From 34-65-8 sp046294735 (GTDB taxonomy: Bacteria > Pseudomonadota > Alphaproteobacteria > Sphingomonadales > Sphingomonadaceae), in the NCBI GenBank assembly GCA_046294735.1, contig JBKBKB010000002.1:186001-250000 (forward strand): a stretch of 64,000 bases of DNA, in the 5' to 3' direction. Of this stretch, positions 25,148-34,826 are shown one piece after another (position 1 is the stretch's first letter; the number at the start of each line of letters is the position of its first letter). A program made the translations under genes and the position numbers. The notes below the pieces were generated by a model. It was not told the origin of the DNA. It ran no database searches and saw nothing but the letters and a program-made list of their open reading frames with translations.

Positions 25148-28100
25148 TCAGTTGGCGTCGAGCACCGCAAATGCCGCCCAAGCCTTGGGGTGCGCGAACG
25201 ACTGACCGTCTTGATCCTGATCAACATTGGCCGCCAGCGCTACCATTGATTGGCGCACCGCCTCCGCTGAGTTAAGCCCCTGCTGAGCGGAAAGCGCGAT
25301 TGCCTTGCCAGTCAACAGCGGTGCTGCGCTGTCGTAAACATAGAAATGAGTAACAAGCAGTGCCTGAGCTCCGGCAAAGAAGAACGCGCGGGCAAGGCCT
25401 GACAGGCTTTCGGCATCTGGCTTGCCACTGGCGGCGGTATTGCAGGCCGAAAGGATGACAAAACGCGCTGAGAGGGATAGCTGCGCCGCTTCACTGGCAG
25501 TTAGAAGCCCATCATTGTCAGACGTGAACGGCGCATCAGGCGTAGATAGCAATGGCGGAGTTAGCGCCAACGCGGGTTCGACTGCGCTGAGCGAAAGCTC
25601 GCCGGCCAGTAAACCATGAGTGGCGAGTGCGATCACATCAGTTTGAAGCAGCGCCCCCGCCGCGTTGCGACGACGAATTTCGGCCTCGCTGGCATCCAGC
25701 TGGAGGACGATGGCATCGTCACCCGCGTGCAGCTGCGCGGCAAGCGCGCGTATTTCGGTTGCCGTGCCGGTCAAACGCTTCAAGCCGTTGACCGCCTCAA
25801 TATCGGTCAGCCCGCCACGCACATAGCTGTTGGCGCCGCGCAGCGTCACGCCCGCGCCGCGCACTCCGATCGAACGACGCGCGCCTCGCTCCTCTGTCGT
25901 CGCGGCTAAGGTATCCAACGGCAGGTCTGCAACGCCCTTGAAGGCTGGGTCGCCCAGCCCAAAAAAGGGAAGCCGGGCACTGATGGCCGGCGCGCGCGTC
26001 TGACGCCGCTGGATGCCGATGGCCGACACTGATGGCGTCACCGCCAGCGCCTTTTGCAACCCTAGCCATGCCGTGCGGCGCAGCATCGCAGGGTCGATGT
26101 CGCCATCGGCCCCGCCCGGCGGTGTTTCGGTTACCAGCGCGGCAAAAGGCAGGCTGGCAAACACGCCCTGCGGCGCCAGCGTCCATTGCGCCTTGTCCGC
26201 CAGAAGCGCGGCAATCTGCGGTGCGCCGAAAAGCGCCTCATACAGAGCGAAGGATTCGGCGCGGCTGAACACCGTTTCGGGAGGGTCAAAATCGTCTGCG
26301 ATCGTCCCTCCGCTGGCGTCCAGCGTGCTATGGAAACGGCCAATCGCCTTGGTGAGTGCGCTGCGTGTCAGCGGCAGATCGGCCCAGGCGACACCTTCGC
26401 GGGTGACCACCATCACCGATCCGATCTGGTCCTCGACCTCAAGTCCGGCATGGCCGGGGGAGAGGACAATCAGCGCTTCATCATTACGCAGCAGTCCGTC
26501 TTCGCCCTGGAGCTCGGACAGGGCAAGCGGTTGCGAATTGATCAGATCGAAAAAGCTGGGGAACCGTGCGGCCAAATTGGCTTTGGCCTTGCGTAGCGTT
26601 TCGGTTGCCGTTTCCCGCTCGGCGCTGGCAGCGCGCCGTGCGGCATCGCCGCGCGGCCCGGAGGCAGCGGCTTCACTGATCCGCGTATCGATCTCGGTAA
26701 GGCGCGCCTGCGCGGCGCGCCAAATAGCGACGGCATCGCTCGCCCCTACGCTGGCCGCTACCTGGCTTGCTGCGCTGCGCGCCAAGGCTAAACCCGCCGC
26801 AGAGGTCTCGGCCCTCTGCAGAGCAGAAAATGCCGCAGCGAGGGTGGACGGCGCATCGCGCGCATCACCGCGCGCTAATATATGTACCAAAAGGGCGGCC
26901 GCATCGGCTTCGTCCCGCGCCAACGCCAGTCGCACGGTGTCGCTGGCTGAGGCATCGGTCCGCTCCCGCAACGCCACCCGAGCCTGCAATACCGCCTCGG
27001 CCACCTCGCGCGCCTGATCCAGCCGGTTGCTGGACAACAGATGGCGGGCATAGCTTATTGCACGATCGGCAAATTGGCTGCTCTCACGGCCGAACACATT
27101 GGCAAGAAGATCTACCGTTTCGGCAAAAATGGCATCCGCCTCGGACATCCGGCCTTGTTCAGCAAGATTGCGAGCGAGCGAAGCCCTGAGTGCCAGGCGA
27201 ATCTCGCCATAAGGCCCGACGAACAGATCCTTTTCGGCCTCATCAAGCATGGCCTCGATGATCGGCATTGCCTCCGCTGCCTTGTCTTGAGCTTCAAGCA
27301 CGATCACCAGCCAGCTGAGTGTTTCGCGGTTGCGGTCGAGCGCCACCGCGCTGCGCACCAGCGCTTCCGCCTCGACAACGCAATTTTGCGCCAACAGCAC
27401 ACTGGCGCGAGAAATTTGGAAGCCCGCCAGCGCTTGCGGATCGGCCGCACCCGGCTTGCCAAAACGATCAAGCGCCTCCTGACTCAAACGATCGGCCTCG
27501 GAATTCTTGCCTTGGCGCACCAACACGCGAAGCAAGTTATCCAGCGCCGACCGAACCGAGCGGGCATCCGGGGCGTCATAGTCGGAAGCGACCGCCAGAT
27601 AGCGGCGGAACAGCGCCTCGGCCTCATCCACGCGGCCTTGCGCGAGCATGACGCTGGCTAACCCGTCAATGGTCATTTCAGAATAGCCGGTGTCAATGCC
27701 GAACCGTTCTTCAGACAAAGCAAACGACCTGCGGAACAATCGTTCAGCCTCTGCCAGAAATCCCAGCTCGAATTGGCTGGCGCCAAGCGCGTTCAAGACG
27801 TCGACAAGTTCGGCGGGGTCACGACCTGAGGATTTCTCGTGGATGTCCAACGCCAACTGGCGCATCGCCAACCGGTCCTGCGCGACAAAGGCTCGCAAGG
27901 GCGATGCCGCGGTGTTCAGCAGCCATTTGACCGCCTCGCTTCCCAAGATTCTGTCACCATCAGCCTCGGCTGCAATCAGCGGCCTAGCCTCGGCCAGCAT
28001 GCCGCGCCGCACCAGATTGCCGATCAGCGCCTCTGCTGCCGCCTCGCTTTCAAACCGGTCGGTGCGGTCGCGCTGCTTCCAACCGATCTCAAGCCATGTC

Positions 28101-30139
28101 GCCGCCTCGTCGGGATGGTTCCGGCGAGTCAGCGTTTCGCCATGGTGGCGCGCCAACACGGCAAAGTCCGCGCTGCCTGCGGCCTTTCGGTCGCGATACA
28201 GGTCAACCGCGAAACGACCCGCCGCCTCAGCCTCCGTCAGCCGTCCTGCCTGATTAAGCGAATAGATTTTGCCTGCGAAATTGATTGCTGGCTCAGCGGC
28301 AAATTCGGCATTGCGCGCATTGATCAGCGCACCGAAAAGCTGGCGGGCCTCGTCGAATGCGCCCTGCTCAAAGGCGAGCATCGCGATCCGGCTGATGGCA
28401 ATGCCACTGATATCCAGCCACTCGGCGCTTCGAGCGTCACCTTCGTCTATCGCCAGGCTGGTGCGTAGCCCCAGTTCGGCGCGCGCAAGGTCGCGGGCAT
28501 CCCAAGCGCGGTCGACATCATCTGACAGCGCCTTAATCAGATCAATCTGACGCTCACGCAATTCGGGGATCGCAATGTCGCCGGGCCAAGCCTGCAGATA
28601 GCGTCGCGCCACCTGCCCGAAAAGGTCTGCCGCCGCGTTCGCATCACCTGCCAGTGATAATGTGACAGCGTTCAGGAAAAGCGCATCGGCGCGCGCCTTT
28701 TCATCGTCGGGCACCATCGCTGGCGTGACGCCCTTCAGCAACGCAGCGTAATTGATCTGCGGCCGTTGTGCGAGTACATCGTCAAGCAGACCGGCGAATT
28801 GCCACGCGCCGCCGCTGTCATCGCCCGGCTTGACGCCCCATAAGGCCATGCCAGCGCGCGCGAATCTTTCGGCAATGTCCAGCCTGTCGGGCGATTTCAG
28901 GTCAGGAATTGCCATTGCCATGGCGGATGCCAAATTGCGACGAGGGCCATGATTTGGACTGGCACTGATCAACTCAGCAAAATCGATTAGTGTTTCATAG
29001 CTTTGAATGGTCACCAGAAAACCAGCATAAGCTGCCAGCATCGCGCCCTTGTCATCGTCGAATGCCTGTTGGCTGTCGTCCGCCGCGCCTGCCCGCTCCG
29101 CATTATCTTCAACAATATAGACAGCAATCTTGAGGCGATGGATAACATCCAATTGGATTGGGCTCAGGCTGTCCGGCTTCTGAAGAAATCCATACAGATG
29201 ACCGCCAATCTTGTTCTGGCCGATAGTTGTCGTGGGGATGCCATTGAGGGCATCCCATGCTTCGGAATAAATCTTCGCGGCGGCCAGCATGTCGGCAACG
29301 CCTGCTGCCTGATCGTTGGCGACCAATCGCATGACTGCTGACCGAAACAAGCCGTCAGCCTGGAGGCGCTGGTCTTCGGTCATCCGGTCGACACTGGGCG
29401 GGGCCAACATATCAGGCACTTCAGCATAGGCGCGGCGGTTGTCGAGCCAGCGCAAGGCATCATCGTAAATGTCTCGTCTTTTGGCGTATTTTCTTTCGCT
29501 TATGGAGACGGCCGCGAGCCCCATCCGGGCATAGGCCTCGATTGCATCAAGATCGTCCTCGCGGTTGATCCGATCCATATCGTTGCCCAGCGATGTAAAC
29601 AAGCTGGACCCGACATCGTCGTCGGGCGCATTGAGCATCGCGCGGATCACATCCAGCGCCGCGTCGTAACGCCGGCTGGCAACCAGAGCCTTGATCAATG
29701 GATAGACATAATAGATGTCTCTGCCTTCCAACGCTTTGGGGGAGTTATAAAAGGTATCTCCGAAACGCAGCGCGATTGCGAGCTGATAACCGAGCACGGC
29801 ACCCGCATGATCGCCTGATGCGCTGGCGTCTTCAGCAGCCGTTATCGCCTGCCCCTGCGCGTCATAATAGCCGCGCGGTTCGGGAAAAGATGCCCCGGGC
29901 TGCGACAGCGAGAACAGGGTGCGAGCAACCTCAATCATTTGTTCGCTGGTGTCGGCGTTTGGCCCGGCAACATAACGGGCCAGCGCCTCGTTGAAACGCG
30001 CCTCGACAGGGGTAAGGTTCACCGCCTGTGCCGGTCGATCCGGTTGCGCGTTCGCCGGCGACGCAAGCGACAGGTACGAAAGGCAGATCAACGCTGATAC
30101 ACATGCCCAAGAGGGCCGCCCAAAAGTCACTCCCGCCAT
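25148..30139 (-). CDS. Giant exported TPR-CHAT (caspase-like) protein
   Basis: 1663 residues. Signal peptide with a cleavage site after ANA at residue 31. A long alpha-helical region (about 40-1130) has TPR-like repeats, clearest at 780-1080 (ALGASQFELGFLAEAERLFRRS, VMLAQGRVDEAEALFRRYL, NLAEQGRMSEADAIFAETV). A CHAT domain fills about the last 450 residues with the expected dyad: H1508 in IALATHGLLAGE and C1566 in FVILSACNTAAS, followed by GLARAFFFAGAQALLVTHF. CHAT proteins are clan CD peptidases related to caspases. Export to the periplasm is unusual for defence-type CHATs. It stands alone between two IS6 copies; no obvious target gene adjoins it. Confidence 0.88.
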   Translation of the reverse strand: MAGVTFGRPSWACVSALICLSYLSLASPANAQPDRPAQAVNLTPVEARFNEALARYVAGPNADTSEQMIEVARTLFSLSQPGASFPEPRGYYDAQGQAITAAEDASASGDHAGAVLGYQLAIALRFGDTFYNSPKALEGRDIYYVYPLIKALVASRRYDAALDVIRAMLNAPDDDVGSSLFTSLGNDMDRINREDDLDAIEAYARMGLAAVSISERKYAKRRDIYDDALRWLDNRRAYAEVPDMLAPPSVDRMTEDQRLQADGLFRSAVMRLVANDQAAGVADMLAAAKIYSEAWDALNGIPTTTIGQNKIGGHLYGFLQKPDSLSPIQLDVIHRLKIAVYIVEDNAERAGAADDSQQAFDDDKGAMLAAYAGFLVTIQSYETLIDFAELISASPNHGPRRNLASAMAMAIPDLKSPDRLDIAERFARAGMALWGVKPGDDSGGAWQFAGLLDDVLAQRPQINYAALLKGVTPAMVPDDEKARADALFLNAVTLSLAGDANAAADLFGQVARRYLQAWPGDIAIPELRERQIDLIKALSDDVDRAWDARDLARAELGLRTSLAIDEGDARSAEWLDISGIAISRIAMLAFEQGAFDEARQLFGALINARNAEFAAEPAINFAGKIYSLNQAGRLTEAEAAGRFAVDLYRDRKAAGSADFAVLARHHGETLTRRNHPDEAATWLEIGWKQRDRTDRFESEAAAEALIGNLVRRGMLAEARPLIAAEADGDRILGSEAVKWLLNTAASPLRAFVAQDRLAMRQLALDIHEKSSGRDPAELVDVLNALGASQFELGFLAEAERLFRRSFALSEERFGIDTGYSEMTIDGLASVMLAQGRVDEAEALFRRYLAVASDYDAPDARSVRSALDNLLRVLVRQGKNSEADRLSQEALDRFGKPGAADPQALAGFQISRASVLLAQNCVVEAEALVRSAVALDRNRETLSWLVIVLEAQDKAAEAMPIIEAMLDEAEKDLFVGPYGEIRLALRASLARNLAEQGRMSEADAIFAETVDLLANVFGRESSQFADRAISYARHLLSSNRLDQAREVAEAVLQARVALRERTDASASDTVRLALARDEADAAALLVHILARGDARDAPSTLAAAFSALQRAETSAAGLALARSAASQVAASVGASDAVAIWRAAQARLTEIDTRISEAAASGPRGDAARRAASAERETATETLRKAKANLAARFPSFFDLINSQPLALSELQGEDGLLRNDEALIVLSPGHAGLEVEDQIGSVMVVTREGVAWADLPLTRSALTKAIGRFHSTLDASGGTIADDFDPPETVFSRAESFALYEALFGAPQIAALLADKAQWTLAPQGVFASLPFAALVTETPPGGADGDIDPAMLRRTAWLGLQKALAVTPSVSAIGIQRRQTRAPAISARLPFFGLGDPAFKGVADLPLDTLAATTEERGARRSIGVRGAGVTLRGANSYVRGGLTDIEAVNGLKRLTGTATEIRALAAQLHAGDDAIVLQLDASEAEIRRRNAAGALLQTDVIALATHGLLAGELSLSAVEPALALTPPLLSTPDAPFTSDNDGLLTASEAAQLSLSARFVILSACNTAASGKPDAESLSGLARAFFFAGAQALLVTHFYVYDSAAPLLTGKAIALSAQQGLNSAEAVRQSMVALAANVDQDQDGQSFAHPKAWAAFAVLDAN

Positions 30140-30311
30140 GGCAAGAGCCTACATCAACCGGCTTTACCGAGTCAAAGCGGCCTGCCGTCACCCCCCTCAT
30201 TTTGCTCTACGAGCGATTAGGATTTGTCCTGAAGAAACGACAAACAGCGGAATTAATCATTCTGCGACTGGGTCGCTAGCCGAATGCCCACTTCATGAGA
30301 TGACCTAGAAG

Positions 30312-31147
30312 GGTGCTGTCAGTCTAATAGCAACTCGTCTCCGATTGGCGGAGTCGCCCCTTACCCGCTGACAGTTCAGGCCATGAGGTTCTGCCACTCA
30401 GCCAAGGCGGCTGAGCGGGCAGTCTTGTAGGTCTGGCGGTCGGTGAGGTGACGGTCGAGGTTGAAGTGGTTGTGGACGTTGGCGTGGACTGAGGCGAACT
30501 TCTGAAGTGATTTCATCTGTCTGAACCGGAGCATCGCTCGTTCTCTCCTTCGGACCGGAAGGTGGCTGTTCTCGACCCGGTTGTTCGCCCAGCGTCCGAC
30601 CTCCTGCTTGTCCGTATTACCGAGGGTGGTCATTGCCGCCTTGTAAGAGCGCAGCCCGTCGGTGGTGATCGTCTCAGGAGAACCGTGCCGTTTCAGTGCC
30701 TTCTTCATGAACGCAAGAGCTGCGTGCTTGTCGCGGGTCTTAGTGACGTAGCTTTCCAGCACTTCGCCCTCTTGGTCGACCGCGCGCCAGAGGTAATGCA
30801 TCTCGCCGTTGATCTTCACGTAGACCTCGTCGAGGTGCCACTTCCGCTGCCGGAAGCCCTTCATGCGGTTCACCCGCTGGCGCCTGAGATCGGCCGCGAA
30901 CAGCGGCCCGAACTTGTTCCACCAGTGCCGCACGGTCTCGTGGCATATGTCGATCCCGCGCTCGGCCAGCAGGTCCTCGACATTCCGCAGGCTTAGCGGG
31001 AAGCGGACATACATCATCACGACCAGCCGGATGATCTCCGGCGAGGAGTTGAAATAGCGGAACGGGCTAACGGGCTTCTTGGGTCTGGGCATCACACCGC
31101 CCTGCCCTCAATCCGTTACCAGCTGGTGCATTTGCTCTGACAAAGCC
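30312..31147 (-). mobile_element. Apparently complete IS6-family insertion sequence
   Basis: About 836 bp containing one intact transposase. The right end reads inward GGCTTTGTCAGAGCAAATGC; the left end GGTGCTGTCAGTCTAATAGC is an imperfect match (8 of the first 11). No 8-bp target duplication is visible (CCTAGAAG on the left, CGGCTGGG on the right), which suggests an older rearrangement or recombination with another copy. Confidence 0.8.
30376..31095 (-). CDS. IS6-family transposase
   Basis: 239 residues, full family length. N-terminal zinc-ribbon/HTH-like region (FPLSLRNVEDLLAERGIDICHETVRHWWNKFG), then the DDE core: first Asp in KWHLDEVYVKI, second in TITTDGLRSY, Glu in NNRVENSHLPVRRRERAM. 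No frameshift or stop, so it should be active and could mobilise the adjacent region by co-integrate formation. Confidence 0.95.
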   Translation of the reverse strand: MMPRPKKPVSPFRYFNSSPEIIRLVVMMYVRFPLSLRNVEDLLAERGIDICHETVRHWWNKFGPLFAADLRRQRVNRMKGFRQRKWHLDEVYVKINGEMHYLWRAVDQEGEVLESYVTKTRDKHAALAFMKKALKRHGSPETITTDGLRSYKAAMTTLGNTDKQEVGRWANNRVENSHLPVRRRERAMLRFRQMKSLQKFASVHANVHNHFNLDRHLTDRQTYKTARSAALAEWQNLMA

Positions 31148-31272
31148 CGGCTGGGAAATGGCTGGAGAATGGACGCCAGATGCCCGCTCATGTCGGATTG
31201 CTGGCCGCAAACCCACGGTATTGCGGCCCTATTTCGGGCCTGAGAAAAAGAGAGAATTGTAGGGAATATAGG

Positions 31273-31362
<90 letters not shown>

Positions 31363-31524
31363 GCAAAGCCTACCTGGGCGCGGTCGGCGCCCGGTCGAAA
31401 GAGCGCGGCGGTTAGCGAACGGCAGGCGGATTGCCAAGCCCCAATCGCCATCCGGGCACCCGGGCATCAACAGGCTAGCCATGCGCGCGCTTGTTTCGCA
31501 GGTGCACAAGGCTATATTCCCCCC

Positions 31525-31905
31525 ATGGATCGCACCCAGTTCTATTCCGCCCAGGCTGGCCGCACGATCGACGTGCCGCGTCACGCCCACGCCCGGTTCA
31601 GCATCGGCGATGTCGTGCGCCACCGTGTGTTCGATTTTCGCGGCGTGGTGTTCGATATCGATCCGGTGTTCGCCAACAGCGAGGAATGGTTCCAGTCGAT
31701 CCCGGAGGAAATCCGGCCCAAGCGCGAACAACCGTTTTACCATTTGCTGGCAGAGAACGATGAATCGTCTTATGTCGCCTATGTCAGCCAGCAGAACTTG
31801 CTGGCCGATGCAATCGGCGGTCCGGTCGACCATCCGCAGATCCCGGAAATGTTCGACCGGTTCGAGAACGGCCGTTACCGGATGCGCCGGGCCTTGACCC
31901 ACTGA
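31525..31905 (+). CDS. hspQ: Heat shock protein HspQ (hemimethylated-DNA-binding/YccV fold)
   Basis: 126 residues. The HspQ/YccV core is visible: HARFSIGDVVRHRVFDFRGVVFDIDPVF, QPFYHLLAEND and SSYVAYVSQQNLLAD. In E. coli HspQ modulates Lon and DnaA stability. ATG 31525 preceded by the C-rich CCCC has a weak ribosome-binding site. Followed closely by the PH-domain gene (9 nt). Confidence 0.9.
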   Translation: MDRTQFYSAQAGRTIDVPRHAHARFSIGDVVRHRVFDFRGVVFDIDPVFANSEEWFQSIPEEIRPKREQPFYHLLAENDESSYVAYVSQQNLLADAIGGPVDHPQIPEMFDRFENGRYRMRRALTH

Positions 31906-31914
31906 CCCTGGCGG

Positions 31915-32493
31915 ATGACGATCCCGGGGCAACCAGACAGTTACGAAAGCCTGCTGCGGCAGGAGCTCCTGCCCGGCGAACGCCTGCTGTGGCACGCCCG
32001 CGCGGTGGCGCGGATCAAGCGCGGCACTGTGCCGGTGTTCCTGTTCGCGATCCCGTGGACGGCGTTCTCGCTGTTCTGGATCGGAATGTCGTTTGTGATG
32101 ATCAGTTCCAGCGCGGAAGATCCGTGGCTGATGTGGGTCTTTCCCCTGTTCGGTCTGCCGTTTCTGGGAATCGGGCTGTTCATGCTGTCCCGCCCGTTTC
32201 TGTCGGTGATCGCTGCCCGCAAGACCTGTTACGGGATTACCGACCAGCGGGTGATCCAGCTCTTTTCCGGCAAGGGCATCCTGAGCGAATCGGTGCCGGT
32301 GGACCGGATCGGCACCATCACGCGGCATGAACGGAGCGACGGCAGTGGCTCGCTCCAGCTGAAGATCGAAGATCCGGCGTCGGTCCCCGCCCGAAACCGC
32401 GTAGCCGGGTTCGATCTGGGTGAAGTGCCCGACATTCGCCGGGCCGAACAGGTCCTGCGCCAGGCGATGGAGCGGGTCGGCAAGGCGAGCTAG
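31915..32493 (+). CDS. Bacterial PH-domain-like membrane protein
   Basis: 192 residues. Two adjacent membrane segments (about 40-62, VPVFLFAIPWTAFSLFWIGMS, and 72-92, MWVFPLFGLPFLGIGLFML) precede a bacterial PH-like fold (CYGITDQRVIQLFSGKGILSESVPVDRIGTI). Such proteins occur in many bacteria and are mostly uncharacterised. It overlaps the Pr6Pr-like gene by 4 nt tail to tail. Confidence 0.75.
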   Translation: MTIPGQPDSYESLLRQELLPGERLLWHARAVARIKRGTVPVFLFAIPWTAFSLFWIGMSFVMISSSAEDPWLMWVFPLFGLPFLGIGLFMLSRPFLSVIAARKTCYGITDQRVIQLFSGKGILSESVPVDRIGTITRHERSDGSGSLQLKIEDPASVPARNRVAGFDLGEVPDIRRAEQVLRQAMERVGKAS

Positions 32494-33128
32494 CGCGGCA
32501 GCTTGCGGTCGATCGCCACCGCCAGCAATCCCGCCAATACGAAGGCGGCGGCGATAGCCGCCATATTGCCCAGCGCGGTAGCCCACCCCAGCGCCTCGGC
32601 ATCCATGAAGGGATAAGGGTAACGCAGCGGGGTGTCAGGTGCTTCGCCCGCCGCACGCAGCAGGACATAGCCCGAATAGGCCAGCGGATAGAGCGCCCAC
32701 AGCAGTGGCGCACTCCAGCGCAGGCGGCGATGCGGGGCAAAGACCAGCCACCACAGCGGCACCGCCAGCGGCACCCAGAAATGGTGCATATCGTCCCCCA
32801 GCGCCGACCACAGGTTCGGCTGAGGCATCGGAGACAGGACGAAGTTGTAGACCAGCCCGACCAGCGCGATGGCGAGCATCACGCCGCCTTGCACCAGCGG
32901 CAGCACTGCATGGCGCCCTCGCCAGGCCAGTTGGACGAACACCGCCGCGACGATCAGGTTCGTCAGGATGGTGAAGAACCGCAGCAGGCCCCACACCGCC
33001 TCGCCCAGCCCTTCACCGCGGCCCAGCGCGTTGAAGATCGGCGGCAGCATGGCTGCCAGTGCGGCAAAGGCGATCAGTCCGGCGGACAGGCGCGCAAGCC
33101 GCGCACCAAGGCCATTGGTTCCGGTCAC
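32490..33128 (-). CDS. Pr6Pr/FAR-17a-AIG1-like membrane protein
   Basis: 212 residues from a GTG at 33128, 2 nt after the ABC permease stop. Six hydrophobic segments; LLRFFTILTNLIVAAVF, GLVYNFVLSP, HHFWVPLAVPLWWLVFAPH and YPYPFMDAEALGW are the conserved features of this family (related to eukaryotic AIG1 hydrolases, with the Thr of FTILTN and the His of HHFWVP). Function in bacteria is unknown. The tight spacing implies co-transcription with the permease. Confidence 0.82.
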   Translation of the reverse strand: MTGTNGLGARLARLSAGLIAFAALAAMLPPIFNALGRGEGLGEAVWGLLRFFTILTNLIVAAVFVQLAWRGRHAVLPLVQGGVMLAIALVGLVYNFVLSPMPQPNLWSALGDDMHHFWVPLAVPLWWLVFAPHRRLRWSAPLLWALYPLAYSGYVLLRAAGEAPDTPLRYPYPFMDAEALGWATALGNMAAIAAAFVLAGLLAVAIDRKLPR

Positions 33129-33130
33129 GC

Positions 33131-34021
33131 TCAGCTCTTCAGCTTCCAGCCGGACCGGAGCACGCGGTACGTCACCACTGCCAGCACCACATTGAACAGC
33201 CCGATCCCGATCGCCCCGCTCAGCACCGCCATATCGGTATTGCCGATATCGCTCTGGCCGAGGAAGCCGTAGCGGAAGCCAGAAATGATATAGAAGAACG
33301 GGTTCGCCCGGCTGATCGCCTGAAACAGCGGCGAAAGATTGTCGATCACGTAGAAGGTGCCCGAAAGCAGGCTGAGCGGCGCGACCACGAAGTTGGTGAT
33401 TGCCGCATTGTGATCGAACTTTTCTGCCCAAACCGAAGTCAGCAGGCCAATCAGGGCCAGCATCACTGATCCCATCAACCCGAACCATACCACCGCCCAG
33501 ACGTGCGCCATGGCTAGCGACACGCCCGGCCACAACAGCATCGCCGCCGCAACCGTCAGCCCGACGAAAATCGCGCGGGTAACGGCCGCAGCGACAATTC
33601 CGGCCATCAGTTCGCCTTCCGACAAGGGCGGCATCAGCAGGTCGATAATCGTACCCTGGATCTTGCCGGCCAGCAGCGAGAAGCTGGAATTGGCAAAGGC
33701 ATTCTGCATCATACCCATCACAATCAGGCCGGGCGCAACGAAGGTGGCGAACGGAACGCCGAGCACTTCGCGCCCCTCGCGTCCAAGCGCGACGGTGAAA
33801 ATCACCAGAAACAGCAGGGTCGTGACAGCCGGAGCCCAGATCGTCTGTGTCTGGACCTTGAGAAACCGGCGCACCTCCTTCATATAGAGGCTCCACAACC
33901 CGATGCGGTTGAGCCCGTGGAACACAGGCTTGCCAGGAGGTGGGAACCGGACCCCGGCCCCGGTTGACGTCTGCGCCCGGGACACGCCCGTATTTTCCGG
34001 AGTGTGTGCTTGATCGGCCAT
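33131..34021 (-). CDS. ABC-2 type transporter permease
   Basis: 296 residues from ATG 34021. A soluble N-terminal stretch is followed by six membrane segments; KEVRRFLKVQTQTIWAPAVTTLLFLVIFTVALG and PLSLLSGTFYVIDNLSPLFQAISRANPFFYIISGFRYGFLG are the ABC-2 permease signature. Homologues are export permeases. No ATPase gene adjoins it within the window, so its partner must be encoded elsewhere. Divergent from gcrA, 79 bp apart. Confidence 0.88.
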   Translation of the reverse strand: MADQAHTPENTGVSRAQTSTGAGVRFPPPGKPVFHGLNRIGLWSLYMKEVRRFLKVQTQTIWAPAVTTLLFLVIFTVALGREGREVLGVPFATFVAPGLIVMGMMQNAFANSSFSLLAGKIQGTIIDLLMPPLSEGELMAGIVAAAVTRAIFVGLTVAAAMLLWPGVSLAMAHVWAVVWFGLMGSVMLALIGLLTSVWAEKFDHNAAITNFVVAPLSLLSGTFYVIDNLSPLFQAISRANPFFYIISGFRYGFLGQSDIGNTDMAVLSGAIGIGLFNVVLAVVTYRVLRSGWKLKS

Positions 34022-34100
34022 GGCCCTGCGCCTAGGCCCAAGCCATGCTGCTGGCAAGCGGGGGCCTTGTGGCCGCCAAGAGAACGGAAACTGGATTGCG

Positions 34101-34811
34101 ATGAGCTGGACCGACGAACGGATCGCGACGCTGAAGAAGATGTGGGAAGGCGGCTCCACTGCCAGCCAGATCGCTGATGAATTGGGCGGGGTCAGCCGCA
34201 ATGCGGTGATCGGCAAGGCGCACCGCCTGGGCCTGAAGGCGCGGCCATCGCCGGTGAAGCCGAACGAGAAGAAGGACAGCCCCGCCGCCCCTCAGGCCGA
34301 GAAGCCTGCGGCCAAGCCGGCCGCGCGCAAGCCGGTGGCGGCGGCCCGTCCGGCTGCACCGCCGCCACCGCAACCACCGGCGAGGGAGGAGGAACGCGAA
34401 CCGGCTCCCGAGCGCCCAGTTGCAGCAGCTGCTGCGGTCCCGTCTCAGCCACTGCCCAATCCTTCGTCGGATATACCGCGGATCGTCTCGGTCGGCCCCG
34501 GCGGCTTCCTGCGTCAGGGGCCGGGCGAGCAGCAGGCCCCAATCCCGCCAGCCCCGCCGCGCCGCCTGGTGCCGGCTAAGCCGAGCCCGGAGATCGCCGA
34601 CAAGACCAGTCTGCTGGACCTCAGCGACAAGGTCTGCCGCTGGCCGATGGGCCATCCGGGCGAACCCGATTTCCACTTCTGCGGGGAAGCCGTGAACCCG
34701 GGCTTCCCCTATTGCGTCGAGCACTGCGGCCGGGCCTATCAGGCGCAGCTGCCCCGCGGCGTCCGCCGCCCTCCGCCGCCCCTGCCGTTTGGCGGGCCGC
34801 GCGTCCGCTAG
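34101..34811 (+). CDS. gcrA: Cell cycle regulator GcrA
   Basis: 236 residues. The N-terminal MSWTDERIATLKKMWEGGSTASQIADELGGVSRNAVIGKAHRLGL is the GcrA DNA-binding helix-turn-helix. A long Pro/Ala-rich linker (about 60-180) separates it from the C-terminal CRWPMGHPGEPDFHFCGEAVNPGFPYCVEHCGRAYQ cysteine/histidine module that binds sigma70 region 2. GcrA activates promoters bearing methylated GAnTC sites. The linker is longer than in Caulobacter. A GCRA gene places the organism in Alphaproteobacteria. Confidence 0.96.
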   Translation: MSWTDERIATLKKMWEGGSTASQIADELGGVSRNAVIGKAHRLGLKARPSPVKPNEKKDSPAAPQAEKPAAKPAARKPVAAARPAAPPPPQPPAREEEREPAPERPVAAAAAVPSQPLPNPSSDIPRIVSVGPGGFLRQGPGEQQAPIPPAPPRRLVPAKPSPEIADKTSLLDLSDKVCRWPMGHPGEPDFHFCGEAVNPGFPYCVEHCGRAYQAQLPRGVRRPPPPLPFGGPRVR

Positions 34812-34826
34812 GCGATCACATTACCG

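Noticed and set aside
25148..30139. Type III-E CRISPR (Craspase) role for the CHAT protein
   Set aside because: No CRISPR repeats, Cas genes or RNA-guided partner nearby, and the protein carries a signal peptide.
30312..31147. Composite transposon with intact ends
   Set aside because: The left IS6 is truncated and no target duplications are visible, so a currently mobile composite unit is not supported.
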